This document shows, in pieces, positions 7,918 through 16,192 of a DNA stretch of 64,000 bases; positions within the stretch are counted from its first letter, which is position 1; each line of letters starts with the position of its first letter. Where the stretch lies: positions 21,924 to 85,923 of the forward strand of contig CAAGCW010000011.1 of NCBI GenBank assembly GCA_900768435.1, written 5' to 3'. A model generated the notes under the pieces. That model saw only the letters and a program-made list of their open reading frames with translations, did not search any database and was not told the DNA's origin. A program made the position numbers and the translations under genes. This DNA is from an uncultured Collinsella sp. (GTDB lineage: Bacteria > Actinomycetota > Coriobacteriia > Coriobacteriales > Coriobacteriaceae).

Positions 7918-9222
7918 TTAGGCGCGCTCGGCACGCGCAAGCTCGGCAGCGACAAGCTTAACGGCCAGCACCAGCACATCGAGCGCGGCCTCCAGGTCCT
8001 CGACCGTGGGATAGCTCGGCGCGATGCGGATGTTGGTGTCGCGCGGATCCTTGCCATAAGGCCAGGTGGCACCAGCCGGCGTGAGCTTGACGCCCAGGTC
8101 GGCACAAAGCGCGGCGACCTTCTGGGCCGAGCCCTCGGGGCCATCGAAACTCACAAAGTAGCCGCCATGGGGATGCGTCCAAGTGGCGCAACCCGTGTTA
8201 CCCAAGCCCTCGGTGAGTTTACGCTCAACGGCCTCAAAGCGCGGGCGCAGGAACTCGGCATGCTTTTTCATGTGCTCCTTGACCGCCTCGATGGTGGGAA
8301 GGAAGCGCACGTGACGCAGCTGGTTGAGCTTATCGGCGCTAATAAGACCGGCCTTCAGGCGCTTGGAGAACTCGGCGATGACCGCGGGGCTCGCACCGAT
8401 AAAGCCGATGCCGGCGCCCGGGAAGGTGATCTTGGACGTCGAGGCAAAGGCCACCACGCGATCCTCGGTGCCCGCCGCGCGAGCGAGGTCAAAGATATTT
8501 GCGAGCTCGTCGGTCTCGTCGTACAGGTCGTGCACGCAGTAAGCGTTGTCCCAAAAGATGCGGAAATCGGGCGCGGCCGTGGGCATCTCGACCAGGCGGC
8601 GCACAGTGTCCTCGCTAAAGGTGATGCCCGTGGGGTTAGAATACTTGGGCACGCACCAGATGCCCTTGATGGAATCGTCGGCGGCAACCAGGCGCTCAAC
8701 CTCGTCCATGTCGGGGCCATTGTCGGTCATCGCGACGGGGACGTTCTCGATGCCCAAGTCGGCGGTGATGCCAAAGTGGCGATCGTAGCCGGGAACGGGG
8801 CACAGGAACTTGACCTTCTTGCCGTCGTGCGCTGCCTCGTAAGCCTCCCAAGGGTCGCTGCCGCACGAGCCACAGCGCCAGAACATGCCGGCGATGTCGT
8901 GCTCAATCAGCAAACTCGACGAACCCAGCACGAGCGTCTGCTCGGCAGGGCAACCCAGGAACTCCCCCGCCAGCTTGCGTGCCGAGGGAATGCCCTCAAA
9001 GCAGCCGTAGTTGGAGCAGTCGACGTTGCCGTCGTGCAGATCGGCATCGGCATTGAGGATATCGAGCATGGGTCGAGAGATGTCCACCTGGGAGGGCGAC
9101 GGCTTGCCGCGGGCCATATCGAGCGCCAGGCCCTTGGCCTTGACCGCGGCGACCTCGGCTTTGAGCGCCTCGATGGCGGCATCGAGTTCGGTGGCTTCCA
9201 TCTTCTGGTAGATCGTCTGCAT
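7918..9222 (-). CDS. PLP-dependent aminotransferase, aspartate aminotransferase Ic / PF12897-like
   Basis: Fold-type I aminotransferase of 434 residues. Recognisable blocks are YGCFEGIPSARKLAGEFLG, the cofactor-binding CVPKYSNPTGITFSEDT, the DNAYCVHDL aspartate block and STSKITFPGAGIG with the Schiff-base lysine. The N-terminal helical lead and these blocks match the family of Mycobacterium tuberculosis Rv3722c, an aspartate aminotransferase. AAAGG precedes the ATG. It lies alone after the STAS gene on the same strand. The substrate (aspartate/2-oxoglutarate) is inferred from the family. Confidence 0.85.
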   Translation of the reverse strand: MQTIYQKMEATELDAAIEALKAEVAAVKAKGLALDMARGKPSPSQVDISRPMLDILNADADLHDGNVDCSNYGCFEGIPSARKLAGEFLGCPAEQTLVLGSSSLLIEHDIAGMFWRCGSCGSDPWEAYEAAHDGKKVKFLCPVPGYDRHFGITADLGIENVPVAMTDNGPDMDEVERLVAADDSIKGIWCVPKYSNPTGITFSEDTVRRLVEMPTAAPDFRIFWDNAYCVHDLYDETDELANIFDLARAAGTEDRVVAFASTSKITFPGAGIGFIGASPAVIAEFSKRLKAGLISADKLNQLRHVRFLPTIEAVKEHMKKHAEFLRPRFEAVERKLTEGLGNTGCATWTHPHGGYFVSFDGPEGSAQKVAALCADLGVKLTPAGATWPYGKDPRDTNIRIAPSYPTVEDLEAALDVLVLAVKLVAAELARAERA

Positions 9223-9372
9223 GGGGTGCGACCTTTCGCGAAGCGGTACGTTGCAGTTCGTCTAAGTATAGACCGCCATCGTCGCAACGTTATGAAGCCG
9301 TGATAGATTAAGTTCATCGCAATCAATTACGAATCGCCGCGCATGCCGGCGTGGGGCGCCCAAGGAGGCACT

Positions 9373-9627
9373 ATGGAGTACGGATCGTTTCAGGCCGAGG
9401 AATTCGGCGACTTGCAGCGCCTGGTCGACGGACTGTTTTACGGCCGCCACGCCATCGACCGCCTGGATCTGATCGTACAGGCCGAAATCTTGGACCTGGT
9501 GCCCGACCTCATGGAGATCGTGAATCTTTTGCCGCCCGGCTACTACGACCGCCAGTCACTTTGCGACCAGCTCAACTCCGCCTTGGCCGCCCACGGCTGG
9601 GGCGCCGTCTACGGAACGGTGGAATAA
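9373..9627 (+). CDS. Small acidic hypothetical protein
   Basis: An 84-residue protein (starts MEYGSFQAEEFGDLQRLVDG) with a strong AAGGAGG site 4-5 nt before the ATG at 9373. The sequence is mostly helical and acidic, has no membrane segment or cysteine cluster and contains LPPGYYDRQSL. It is divergent from the aminotransferase gene. I do not recognise a family; the ribosome site and high-G+C codon pattern support a real gene. Confidence 0.65.
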   Translation: MEYGSFQAEEFGDLQRLVDGLFYGRHAIDRLDLIVQAEILDLVPDLMEIVNLLPPGYYDRQSLCDQLNSALAAHGWGAVYGTVE

Positions 9628-9688
9628 GCCTCGAGGCCGGCGATTTGGCCCGCTTCCCGACCTTGGCGAGGCTTGTTTTAGGGCTTGT

Positions 9689-9915
9689 GGCCAAAAAAGG
9701 GCAAATATGAGTACTGTTACCTTTTTAGTAGCAGCGATTCTTGGTCGAAATCGGCAAAACTCGACTTGAAACTTCCTAATCACCGTCAGCTAGCGCCAAA
9801 TTGGAAGTCGATGGTCACTCATTAACGTACAGTTCTTATAACTTTGTTCATTATTTTCCGCACCTAAAATGATACGCCGTTTGTGACAGTACTCACAAAC
9901 GGCGTTTTTTGACCA
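9689..9915. repeat. Intergenic unit with 38-bp exact repeat and inverted-looking ends (copy 1)
   Basis: Bases 9702-9739 are identical to 32584-32621. The left end reads GGCCAAAAAA, ten bases, then GAGTACTGTTAC. The right end, on the minus strand, reads GGTCAAAAAA, ten bases, then GAGTACTGTCAC, so the unit has diverged inverted ends. The exact block forms a 7-bp hairpin CTGTTAC/GTAGCAG (one G-U pair) with loop CTTTTTA and could encode a peptide beginning MSTVTFLVAAI. The interior (9740-9873) is A+T-rich and not shared with copy 2. It fills most of the gap between the small acidic gene and nhaA. Confidence 0.75.
9874..9910 (+). terminator. Strong intrinsic terminator with loop CAGTAC
   Basis: An 11-bp perfect stem GCCGTTTGTGA/TCACAAACGGC with loop CAGTAC, then six T on the plus strand. 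ACAGTACTC across the loop is the exact reverse complement of GAGTACTGT in the 38-bp block upstream. Confidence 0.85.
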
Positions 9916-10000
9916 CTGGCGTGTCTGGCAGGCGGCAAGCACCGCCCGAATCCGCATTTTGAACGCGCCCGAATCGGTTCTGGAGCCGGTTTTCGCGCTC

Positions 10001-11359
10001 TTACTCGTCTTTGGGCGAGGGATGCTTGCAGACCACGCTCATGTAGATCATGCCGAGCACGGCTGCGGTGACCGAACCGGCGAGAATAGCGGCCTTTGCG
10101 GCCAGGACCTCAAACTGGGCCGTCGGGAAGGCGAGGCCGCTGATGAGGATCGACATGGTAAAGCCGATACCGCCCAGAATGCCCACACCGGCAATCATGT
10201 GCCAGTTAACGTTATGCGGCAGCTCGCAGGCCTTAAGCTTAACCAGGGCAAACGTCATGCCAAAGATACCGATCGGCTTGCCCAGCAGCATGCCAAAGTA
10301 CACGCCGAGCGTCACCGGGTCGGTGAGCAGCGTGCTCATGTCCACGCCCACTAAGCGAACCTGAGCGTTTACGAACGCAAAGATCGGCAGGATCACAAAG
10401 TTGACCGGCGTGGAGATCAGACGCTCCATGCGGATGAGCGGCGGGGTCACGCGGTGCATGACGCGCTCGACCTTGGTGGTCGAGACGGTAAAGTCATGCT
10501 GGCCCAGGATGTGTGCCTCGTCGTCGTAGCGGTCATCGAGCAGCGGCAGGCACTCGCCCAACCAATCGGTGAGGCTATCGAGCTTGACGCCGCACTTGGC
10601 CGGGATGGTAAAGGCCAAGATGACGCCAGCAAGCGTGGCATGTACGCCGCTCTTGAACATGCAGAACCACAACAGCAGACCCAGTACCGAATACGGGGCA
10701 AGGCGGTAATGCTGCGTCTTGTTAAGCCACACGAGCGCGCAGGTCACAAGCGCGGCGGCGCCCAACCAAAACGGATTGGGGCTCTGACCGTAGAAGATGG
10801 CGATGGCGGCGATGGAGATCAGGTCGTCGGCGATGGCGAGCGTCGAGAAGAACACGCGCACGCCGTTGGGCACGCGATTGCCCAAAAGCGACAGCACGCC
10901 CAGCGCAAAGGCAATATCGGTTGCCATGGGAATGGCCCAGCCGTTGCGCGCGCCGGCATGGTTAAAGATCAGATAGATGCAGGCGGGAACGACGACGCCG
11001 CCCACGGCCGCCAGCATGGGAAGCATGGCCTGACGCGGATTCTTGAGCTCGCCGACCGTCATCTCGTACTTAAGCTCGATGCCCACCAACAAAAAGAAAA
11101 TCGCCATGAGGAAGTCGTTGACGAATAGCTCAACGGTAAGACCGGCCGTAAGGTTGCCCAGACCCACATACAGCGGGGTCTCCAAAAAGTGATGGATGGC
11201 CTCGTAGGCATCGGTATTGGCGCAAATGACGGCGGCGATGGCGGCGAAGACCATGACGGCGGCGGAAATCGTGCCGTTCTCGGCGATGCGCTCCCAGATA
11301 TCGTGACGCTCAAAGCGCTTGCGCTCACGAACGTTGAACAGCTGCTCAGTTGCTGCCAT
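10001..11359 (-). CDS. nhaA: Na+/H+ antiporter NhaA
   Basis: Electrogenic Na+/H+ antiporter of the cell membrane, used for sodium and alkaline-pH tolerance. The 452 residues contain the two paired Asp of the transport site (LAIADDLISI, near residue 170) and the conserved PMATDIAFALGVLSLLG segment. About 11-12 hydrophobic helices are visible, with FFLLVGIELKYE near 90-101. The N-terminal tail (about 25 residues) is charged. The gene is monocistronic between the repeat unit and ppaC. Confidence 0.94.
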   Translation of the reverse strand: MAATEQLFNVRERKRFERHDIWERIAENGTISAAVMVFAAIAAVICANTDAYEAIHHFLETPLYVGLGNLTAGLTVELFVNDFLMAIFFLLVGIELKYEMTVGELKNPRQAMLPMLAAVGGVVVPACIYLIFNHAGARNGWAIPMATDIAFALGVLSLLGNRVPNGVRVFFSTLAIADDLISIAAIAIFYGQSPNPFWLGAAALVTCALVWLNKTQHYRLAPYSVLGLLLWFCMFKSGVHATLAGVILAFTIPAKCGVKLDSLTDWLGECLPLLDDRYDDEAHILGQHDFTVSTTKVERVMHRVTPPLIRMERLISTPVNFVILPIFAFVNAQVRLVGVDMSTLLTDPVTLGVYFGMLLGKPIGIFGMTFALVKLKACELPHNVNWHMIAGVGILGGIGFTMSILISGLAFPTAQFEVLAAKAAILAGSVTAAVLGMIYMSVVCKHPSPKDE

Positions 11360-11567
11360 GGGCGGCTCCTTTCACGGAATGGCTCCCGTCTTAAAAAAGC
11401 ACGGCCCGCCCAAGTGGCGGCGCCGCGCTCTAACGTATTACGCTTGCATCTAGCCTACCCTGCACGACAAGCGCGCAGGCGCGGCCGAAAAGCGGAACCA
11501 CAGGTTGAACATTATTTGCTCAACGGCACGGGCACGCCTGTCCAAGAGACGATGCGGCGCCGTGCAC

Positions 11568-11607
11568 AAAAAACGACCGGAGCGCGGGGCGTCCGCGATC
11601 CGGTCGT
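11568..11607 (-). terminator. Intrinsic terminator after ppaC
   Basis: On the minus strand the stem ACGACCGGA/TCCGGTCGT, extended internally by CGCGG/CCGCG, is followed by six T. It lies about 20 nt past the ppaC stop. Confidence 0.85.
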
Positions 11608-11626
11608 GGCGTTTGGTCAACTAAAC

Positions 11627-12550
11627 CTAGCAGGCGGCCATGATGGGGGCAGCAACCTGCTTCTTACGGGAGAGGACACCCGGCATCCAGACGCCGTCGT
11701 GCTCGTCGGCAATGCCCAGGCCCTTCTGAGCAGCCTCGGTCTCGCCCTCGAGCAGGACCTGCGAGCCCTCCTCCATAATGTCGGTGATGCACAGGACAAT
11801 GCCGTCAGCACCCTTCTCGGCGGCGTAGGCGCGCATGGCCTCGCGAATCTCGTCGATCATGCCGAGCGCGCGGCTCTTGTCGACGGTCTCGTACTGGCCG
11901 ATGAGCAGCTTCTTGCCGGCGGGCTCGAACATCTTGATGTCGTTGCCGACCATCTCGGCTGCGGTGAAGGAGCCGGACGGACGGGTGAGGAAGACCTCCA
12001 TGCCAAACTTGACCGGGTCGACGCCCACCTGCTCGCCGAGCTTGGCGGCGACGGCGCGGTCGACATCGGTGGTGGTGGGGCTCTTGAGCATGAGCGTGTC
12101 GGTCATCATGGCCGAGAGCAGCAGCTTGGCCTGGACGTCGGAAAGCTCAACGCCGAGCACGCCGGCGAGCTTGGTGACGATGGTGCAGCTGGAGCCCCAG
12201 GGCAGGCAGATGTAGTGCAGCGGGCCGGCGGTCTCGAAGTCGCCGATGCGGTGATGATCGACGACGCCAAAGACCGTGGCGTCCTTAAGGCCGGCGACGG
12301 ACTGGGCAGACTCGTTGTGGTCGGTGAGGACGACGAGCTGACCGGCCTCGACGGAATCAATCACGCGGGGCTCGGCGATGCCGGCGTCGGCGAGCAGCTT
12401 GGCGGACTCGGCCGGAAGCTGGCCCAGAGCGCAAGCCTCGTAGGTGTTGCCGGCATACTCAACCTGGTTGAGCAGCTGGGACAGGACGACGGCGCTCATG
12501 ATGGCGTCGTTATCGGGGTTCTGGTGACCAAAGACAAGAACGTTTGCCAT
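11627..12550 (-). CDS. ppaC: Manganese-dependent (family II) inorganic pyrophosphatase
   Basis: Hydrolyses pyrophosphate in the cytoplasm. The 307 residues have the DHH-family metal motifs GHQNPDNDA (residues 8-16), LTDHNE and VVDHHRIGD, and the C-terminal DHHA2 substrate motif GVLSRKKQ. No CBS domains are inserted, so it is the plain form. Followed closely by its own terminator. Confidence 0.95.
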   Translation of the reverse strand: MANVLVFGHQNPDNDAIMSAVVLSQLLNQVEYAGNTYEACALGQLPAESAKLLADAGIAEPRVIDSVEAGQLVVLTDHNESAQSVAGLKDATVFGVVDHHRIGDFETAGPLHYICLPWGSSCTIVTKLAGVLGVELSDVQAKLLLSAMMTDTLMLKSPTTTDVDRAVAAKLGEQVGVDPVKFGMEVFLTRPSGSFTAAEMVGNDIKMFEPAGKKLLIGQYETVDKSRALGMIDEIREAMRAYAAEKGADGIVLCITDIMEEGSQVLLEGETEAAQKGLGIADEHDGVWMPGVLSRKKQVAAPIMAAC

Positions 12551-12682
12551 GGGTTTCCTCCACTTGATATGTGTACTTGGACGTAGCTATGGTAGCACGC
12601 CGATGCCGAGCCTTCGCAGACGGAAGGGCCACGGCATATTTTGGGGCAGGCACGGGGGCCAAGGCTGTCCCTTTTACGCCAT

Positions 12683-12717
12683 GTTGGTGCAAAGTAACCT
12701 GTCCCCTTTGCGCCAAC
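12683..12717. repeat. Palindromic repeat GTTGGTGCAAAG...CTTTGCGCCAAC (GTCCC family)
   Basis: Arms of 12 nt (one G-T pair) around TAACCTGTCC. The 33-nt core 12684-12716 matches the reverse complement of 25037-25069 at 31 of 33 positions. It lies between ppaC and the glucokinase gene. Confidence 0.85.
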
Positions 12718-12725
12718 GAGCGAAC

Positions 12726-13679
12726 TTATTTACCGGCGGCGCGCAGGGCTACGTAGGCGGCGCCGATGATGCCGGCGTCGTTGCCGAGCGAAGCGACCTT
12801 GATGGGCGTCTCGCGTGAGGCGGAAAGCGCGTAGCGCTGGAAGTGCTCGCGAACTGCGTCGAGGTAGACATCGGCCGAGGCGGACGCACCGCCGCCGATC
12901 AGGAACATCTCGGGGTCGACCACGTTGGCAATAAGCGCCAGGGCGCGGCCGAGGTAGTCGGCCATGGTATCGGCAGCTGCCAACGCGAGCTTGTCACCCT
13001 CGCGGCAGGCCTGGAACACGTCCTTGGAATCAGAAGGCCCGGTGAGCTCGATGGGCTCGACGCCCGCTTTCTTGCACTCAGCAAGGTAGTTGCTCACCAC
13101 GCCAGTGGCGCTGGAATACTGCTCCAGATGGCCATGACCGCCACAGCCGCAGGTGCGCTCCTCAGCCGGGTTCAGGCACATGTGGCCAATCTCGCCGCCA
13201 GCACCCACAACGCCCGACACCACGTCGCCGTTAACGATAACGCCGCCGCCCACGCCGGTACCAATGGTGACCATCACCACGTTCTGTACGCCCTTGGCGG
13301 AGCCGAGCCAGGCCTCGCCCATGGCAGCGGCGTTGGCATCGTTCTCGTACTTAACGACCGCGTCGGGGCAGTGCTTTTGAATGGCGATCCTCAGCTCGGG
13401 CAGGTTAATGGCAATGTTGGCCTTGACCTTGGCATCGCCCGATGCCGGGATGGGGCACGGAACGGCCAGGCCAATGCCCGCCACAAAGGCACGCGGAATC
13501 TGCGCCTTGGCGACCACCTGGTCAATAGCCTCGGTCACCGCGGCAAAGCCCGCAGCGTCAACGATGGGAGGCGTAGGCACGCTGGCCTTGGCAAGCAGGT
13601 TACCGTCTTCGTCGAACAGGCCCTCCTTAACCGAAGTGCCGCCGACGTCAATGCCGATGTAGTACTGCTTAGGTTCCAT
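12726..13679 (-). CDS. glk: ROK-family glucokinase
   Basis: ATP-dependent sugar kinase, most likely glucose to glucose-6-phosphate. The 317 residues show the phosphate motif IGIDVGGTSVKEG, the sugar-binding YENDANAAAMGEAWLG, GTGVGGG, the GEIGHM motif and the ROK zinc-binding CGCGGHGHLEQYSS. I chose ATG 13679, with AGAAAGGCG about 10 nt upstream, rather than a longer in-frame start. It follows the PTS operon on the same strand after a hairpin; it can use the glucose freed by the 6-phospho-beta-glucosidase. Confidence 0.9.
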   Translation of the reverse strand: MEPKQYYIGIDVGGTSVKEGLFDEDGNLLAKASVPTPPIVDAAGFAAVTEAIDQVVAKAQIPRAFVAGIGLAVPCPIPASGDAKVKANIAINLPELRIAIQKHCPDAVVKYENDANAAAMGEAWLGSAKGVQNVVMVTIGTGVGGGVIVNGDVVSGVVGAGGEIGHMCLNPAEERTCGCGGHGHLEQYSSATGVVSNYLAECKKAGVEPIELTGPSDSKDVFQACREGDKLALAAADTMADYLGRALALIANVVDPEMFLIGGGASASADVYLDAVREHFQRYALSASRETPIKVASLGNDAGIIGAAYVALRAAGK

Positions 13680-13733
13680 GGGAGCCCGCCTTTCTCGTTT
13701 AAACATTGCCTGTATGGTACCGCTCCCAAGGCA

Positions 13734-13774
13734 AAAACCTGCCAAAAAGGGGCAGGTTTGTTTTGGCAGGTTTT
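13734..13774. repeat. Perfect 14-bp inverted repeat upstream of the glucokinase gene
   Basis: Arms AAAACCTGCCAAAA (13734-13747) and TTTTGGCAGGTTTT (13761-13774). The loop carries another GGCAGGTTTG. It is 55 nt upstream of the glk start and could be an operator or a mobile palindrome. Confidence 0.8.
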
Positions 13775-13823
13775 ATCTGTGAAAACGCAAACGACCGCTC
13801 AAAAGGTCGCGCAGGGCCTTCGT

Positions 13824-13863
13824 CAAATATAAGGGCGCTGGGAGGCGGAGACTCCCGGCGCCC
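13824..13863 (-). terminator. Hairpin after the PTS IIA gene, probable terminator
   Basis: GGGCGC-GGGAG / CTCCC-GCGCCC stem; on the minus strand it is followed by TTATATTTG. It separates the PTS operon from glk. Confidence 0.55.
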
Positions 13864-13920
13864 GTCAAAGGGACTGTATTGTCTGTTGGACCGCACGGCC
13901 CATCGCGGCGATAACGCCGA

Positions 13921-14262
13921 CTAGGCCTTAAGTGCATGCAGCTGCTTGTGAACCTCGATGAGCTCCGTCGCCATGACGCGCATGGTCTCGGTGCCGGCCA
14001 TCTGGTCCTCGGCATGCAGCAGAATCAGCGGGGCCTCGCCGTTGCGCTCGCCGTTGGCCTCCTTCTTCAGAAGCCCCATGTGAACATCGTGGCCACCGTT
14101 ATAGGCCTCGTCGCCCTGCTTAATAAGTTCCTCGGCGGCGTCAAAATCGCCCTCCTTGGCCTTTTGCACGGCATTGATGTACATGCTCTTGGCGGTACCG
14201 ACGTAGCTGATGATCTCAAAGCAGGTCATCTGCAGCTCGTTCATATCCTCCATGTGCTGCAC
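13921..14262 (-). CDS. PTS lactose/cellobiose-family IIA component
   Basis: Accepts phosphate from HPr on the His in LLHAEDQM (near residue 83) and passes it to IIB. It is a 113-residue three-helix IIA of the Lac family. The longest frame starts with GTG directly after the IIB stop, but ATG codons at 14253 and 14244 are also possible; the family usually starts near MNELQMTCFEII, so the true start may be inside. Last gene of the beta-glucoside PTS operon. Confidence 0.9.
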   Translation of the reverse strand: MQHMEDMNELQMTCFEIISYVGTAKSMYINAVQKAKEGDFDAAEELIKQGDEAYNGGHDVHMGLLKKEANGERNGEAPLILLHAEDQMAGTETMRVMATELIEVHKQLHALKA

Positions 14263-14565
14263 CTAGCCCATCACGCTGATGCAGTGGTCGATAATGCCGG
14301 CGGCGTTCATGCGGCCGTAGTCGACCATGTTGATGACCTCGACCGGGAAACGGCCGGCGGCCTCCTTCTCAAAATCGCCCTTGGTGTAGCCAATCTGCGG
14401 GCCGAGCAGCAAGATGTCGCACTCGTCCAGGTGATCGTGAGCCTCATTCATGGGGCGAGCCTCGACCTCGATGTCCAGACCGCGGCTTGCGACCTCGGAC
14501 TGCATCTTCTGGACCAGCAGGCTCGTGGACATGCCGGCGTTGCAGCAAAGCATGATCTTCTTCAT
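14263..14565 (-). CDS. PTS lactose/cellobiose-family IIB component
   Basis: Carries phosphate on the Cys in the N-terminal loop LCCNAGMSTSLL and hands it to the incoming sugar at IIC. The 100-residue length is standard for CelA/ChbB-type IIB. It directly abuts IIA. A 154-nt gap separates it from IIC upstream and has its own AGGAGG site. Confidence 0.93.
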   Translation of the reverse strand: MKKIMLCCNAGMSTSLLVQKMQSEVASRGLDIEVEARPMNEAHDHLDECDILLLGPQIGYTKGDFEKEAAGRFPVEVINMVDYGRMNAAGIIDHCISVMG

Positions 14566-14719
14566 GGTTTCCTCCTTATAACTGCGCGGCGCGCAGACGA
14601 CAACTGGTTTTATTCCTTGCGGCTACTGTACCCACCCCCTGCATCTTTACGCAGGAGGAGAGCCGCGAGCACCGGCACCGCGTACCGGCGCCCGCAACGG
14701 TGGAAGGGAAAACGAACGT

Positions 14720-16072
14720 TTAGGCGTTCTGCTCGGCAAGGGCCTCCTGCTTGGCGATGGCCTTCTCGGAGATCCTCATAAAGGGCAGGTAGACAGCCAT
14801 GCCGATGACAAGCTCGAGGGCCTGCCACACGCCGGCGCGCCAGTCAAAGCCCGTGGCAAGCAGGGCGTTAATGACGGGAGGCATGGTCCAAGGCACCTGG
14901 GCGATGCAGGGGCTGATAATGCCCGCGCAGGTCAGGCCATAGGTGATGCCGATGAACAGGTCGGGAAGAAGCACGAACGGAATCATGAGCGGCAGGTTGT
15001 ACACGACGGGGTAACCGTAGATGACCGGCTCGTTAATGTTAAACAGGCCAGGAACGATAGCCATCTTGGCAACGGTCTTGGAAGCCTTGTTCTTGGAGAA
15101 CAGGAAGGTATCGAGCAGGAGCATGAGGGTGCAGCCCGAGCCGCCGATGAGGGCGAAGCTGTTGACGATCTGCATGTTCATGTAGTGATCGGGCTGGATG
15201 GTGCCGCCGGCGGCAAAGGTAGCCATGTTGTCGACGATGAGCATGGTCAGGATCGGCTCGACGGTAGCGCCAGAGATGGTGGACTGGTGAATACCGACGC
15301 AGAACAGCAGGTTCGCAAGCGTGTAGATGAGGATAACAGCCCACGGACCGGCGTTCATGATGCTCTTGAGCGGGTTGGAAATGCACGTGGAGATGATGGT
15401 GCACAGATCGGTACCGGCAAACACGGCGAGCAGAGCCGCGGCAATGGCGAAGATCGAGAGGTTGAGCAGCATCGGGATCATGACGTTAAAGGAGTTGGAG
15501 ACCGCGGGAGGCACACCCTCGCCCAGCTTGACCTTAAGCTTCTCGACGCCGGAAATCTTAATGAAGAGCGTGACGGAGAGCAGGGCGATGATGATAGCCG
15601 CGAACAGGCCGTTGGTGCCGGTGTTGGCAGTCGAAAGGGCGCCCGTGACCTCGGCAGAGGTGATCTTGTCGGTGAGCAGCGGGCTCGTGGCGGCAAGCGT
15701 GGCGGTGATCTGCTGCGGCATCATGATGACGAAAGCAGAGATGGCGACGACCACGCAGGCAAGCGGGTTATCGAAGCGCTCGTTCTTAGCGAGGCTGTAG
15801 CCGATCAATCCGGCCAAGATAATGGCAGAGACGTTGAGGGTGCCCAGCGTAATTGCCGAACCCCAGGTCTGAAGGTTGGCAAGGCCCGCTGCATCGAGCG
15901 GGAACAGGGGGAACACGACGTTGTTAATAAGAACCGCGATACCCGCAAGGATATAGAGCGGCGTGATGGTCGCGAAGGCATCGCGCAGGGAACGCAGGTG
16001 AACCTGGTTTCCCACCTTCGCAGAGACCTCGGCAAACTTGTCGAGGAAGCTCTTTCCGTTGTCACTGGCCAT
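14720..16072 (-). CDS. PTS lactose/cellobiose-family IIC permease
   Basis: Membrane channel that imports and phosphorylates a beta-glucoside, probably cellobiose. The 450 residues begin with a soluble helix (NGKSFLDKFAEVSAKVG) and then about ten hydrophobic segments. The conserved active-loop words FNINEPVIYG and PVVYNLPLMIPFVL are visible. Together with the separate IIA and IIB it forms one enzyme II. The exact sugar is inferred from the neighbouring 6-phospho-beta-glucosidase. Confidence 0.93.
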   Translation of the reverse strand: MASDNGKSFLDKFAEVSAKVGNQVHLRSLRDAFATITPLYILAGIAVLINNVVFPLFPLDAAGLANLQTWGSAITLGTLNVSAIILAGLIGYSLAKNERFDNPLACVVVAISAFVIMMPQQITATLAATSPLLTDKITSAEVTGALSTANTGTNGLFAAIIIALLSVTLFIKISGVEKLKVKLGEGVPPAVSNSFNVMIPMLLNLSIFAIAAALLAVFAGTDLCTIISTCISNPLKSIMNAGPWAVILIYTLANLLFCVGIHQSTISGATVEPILTMLIVDNMATFAAGGTIQPDHYMNMQIVNSFALIGGSGCTLMLLLDTFLFSKNKASKTVAKMAIVPGLFNINEPVIYGYPVVYNLPLMIPFVLLPDLFIGITYGLTCAGIISPCIAQVPWTMPPVINALLATGFDWRAGVWQALELVIGMAVYLPFMRISEKAIAKQEALAEQNA

Positions 16073-16192
16073 GATTGCTCCTAACTTTCAAATCCGGCCT
16101 TTTCCTATGCGCACGGTGGTCTGTCGCCCTCTGCCACCAGATGTGCCATGTTTTGCGCGCGGCGGCGCGCGGTCTGGGCGTTCGCCCGGTCG

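Noticed and set aside
9689..9915. IS200/IS605-type insertion sequence
   Set aside because: Hairpin ends look suggestive, but there is no transposase frame and no target duplication, so only a repeat unit is called.
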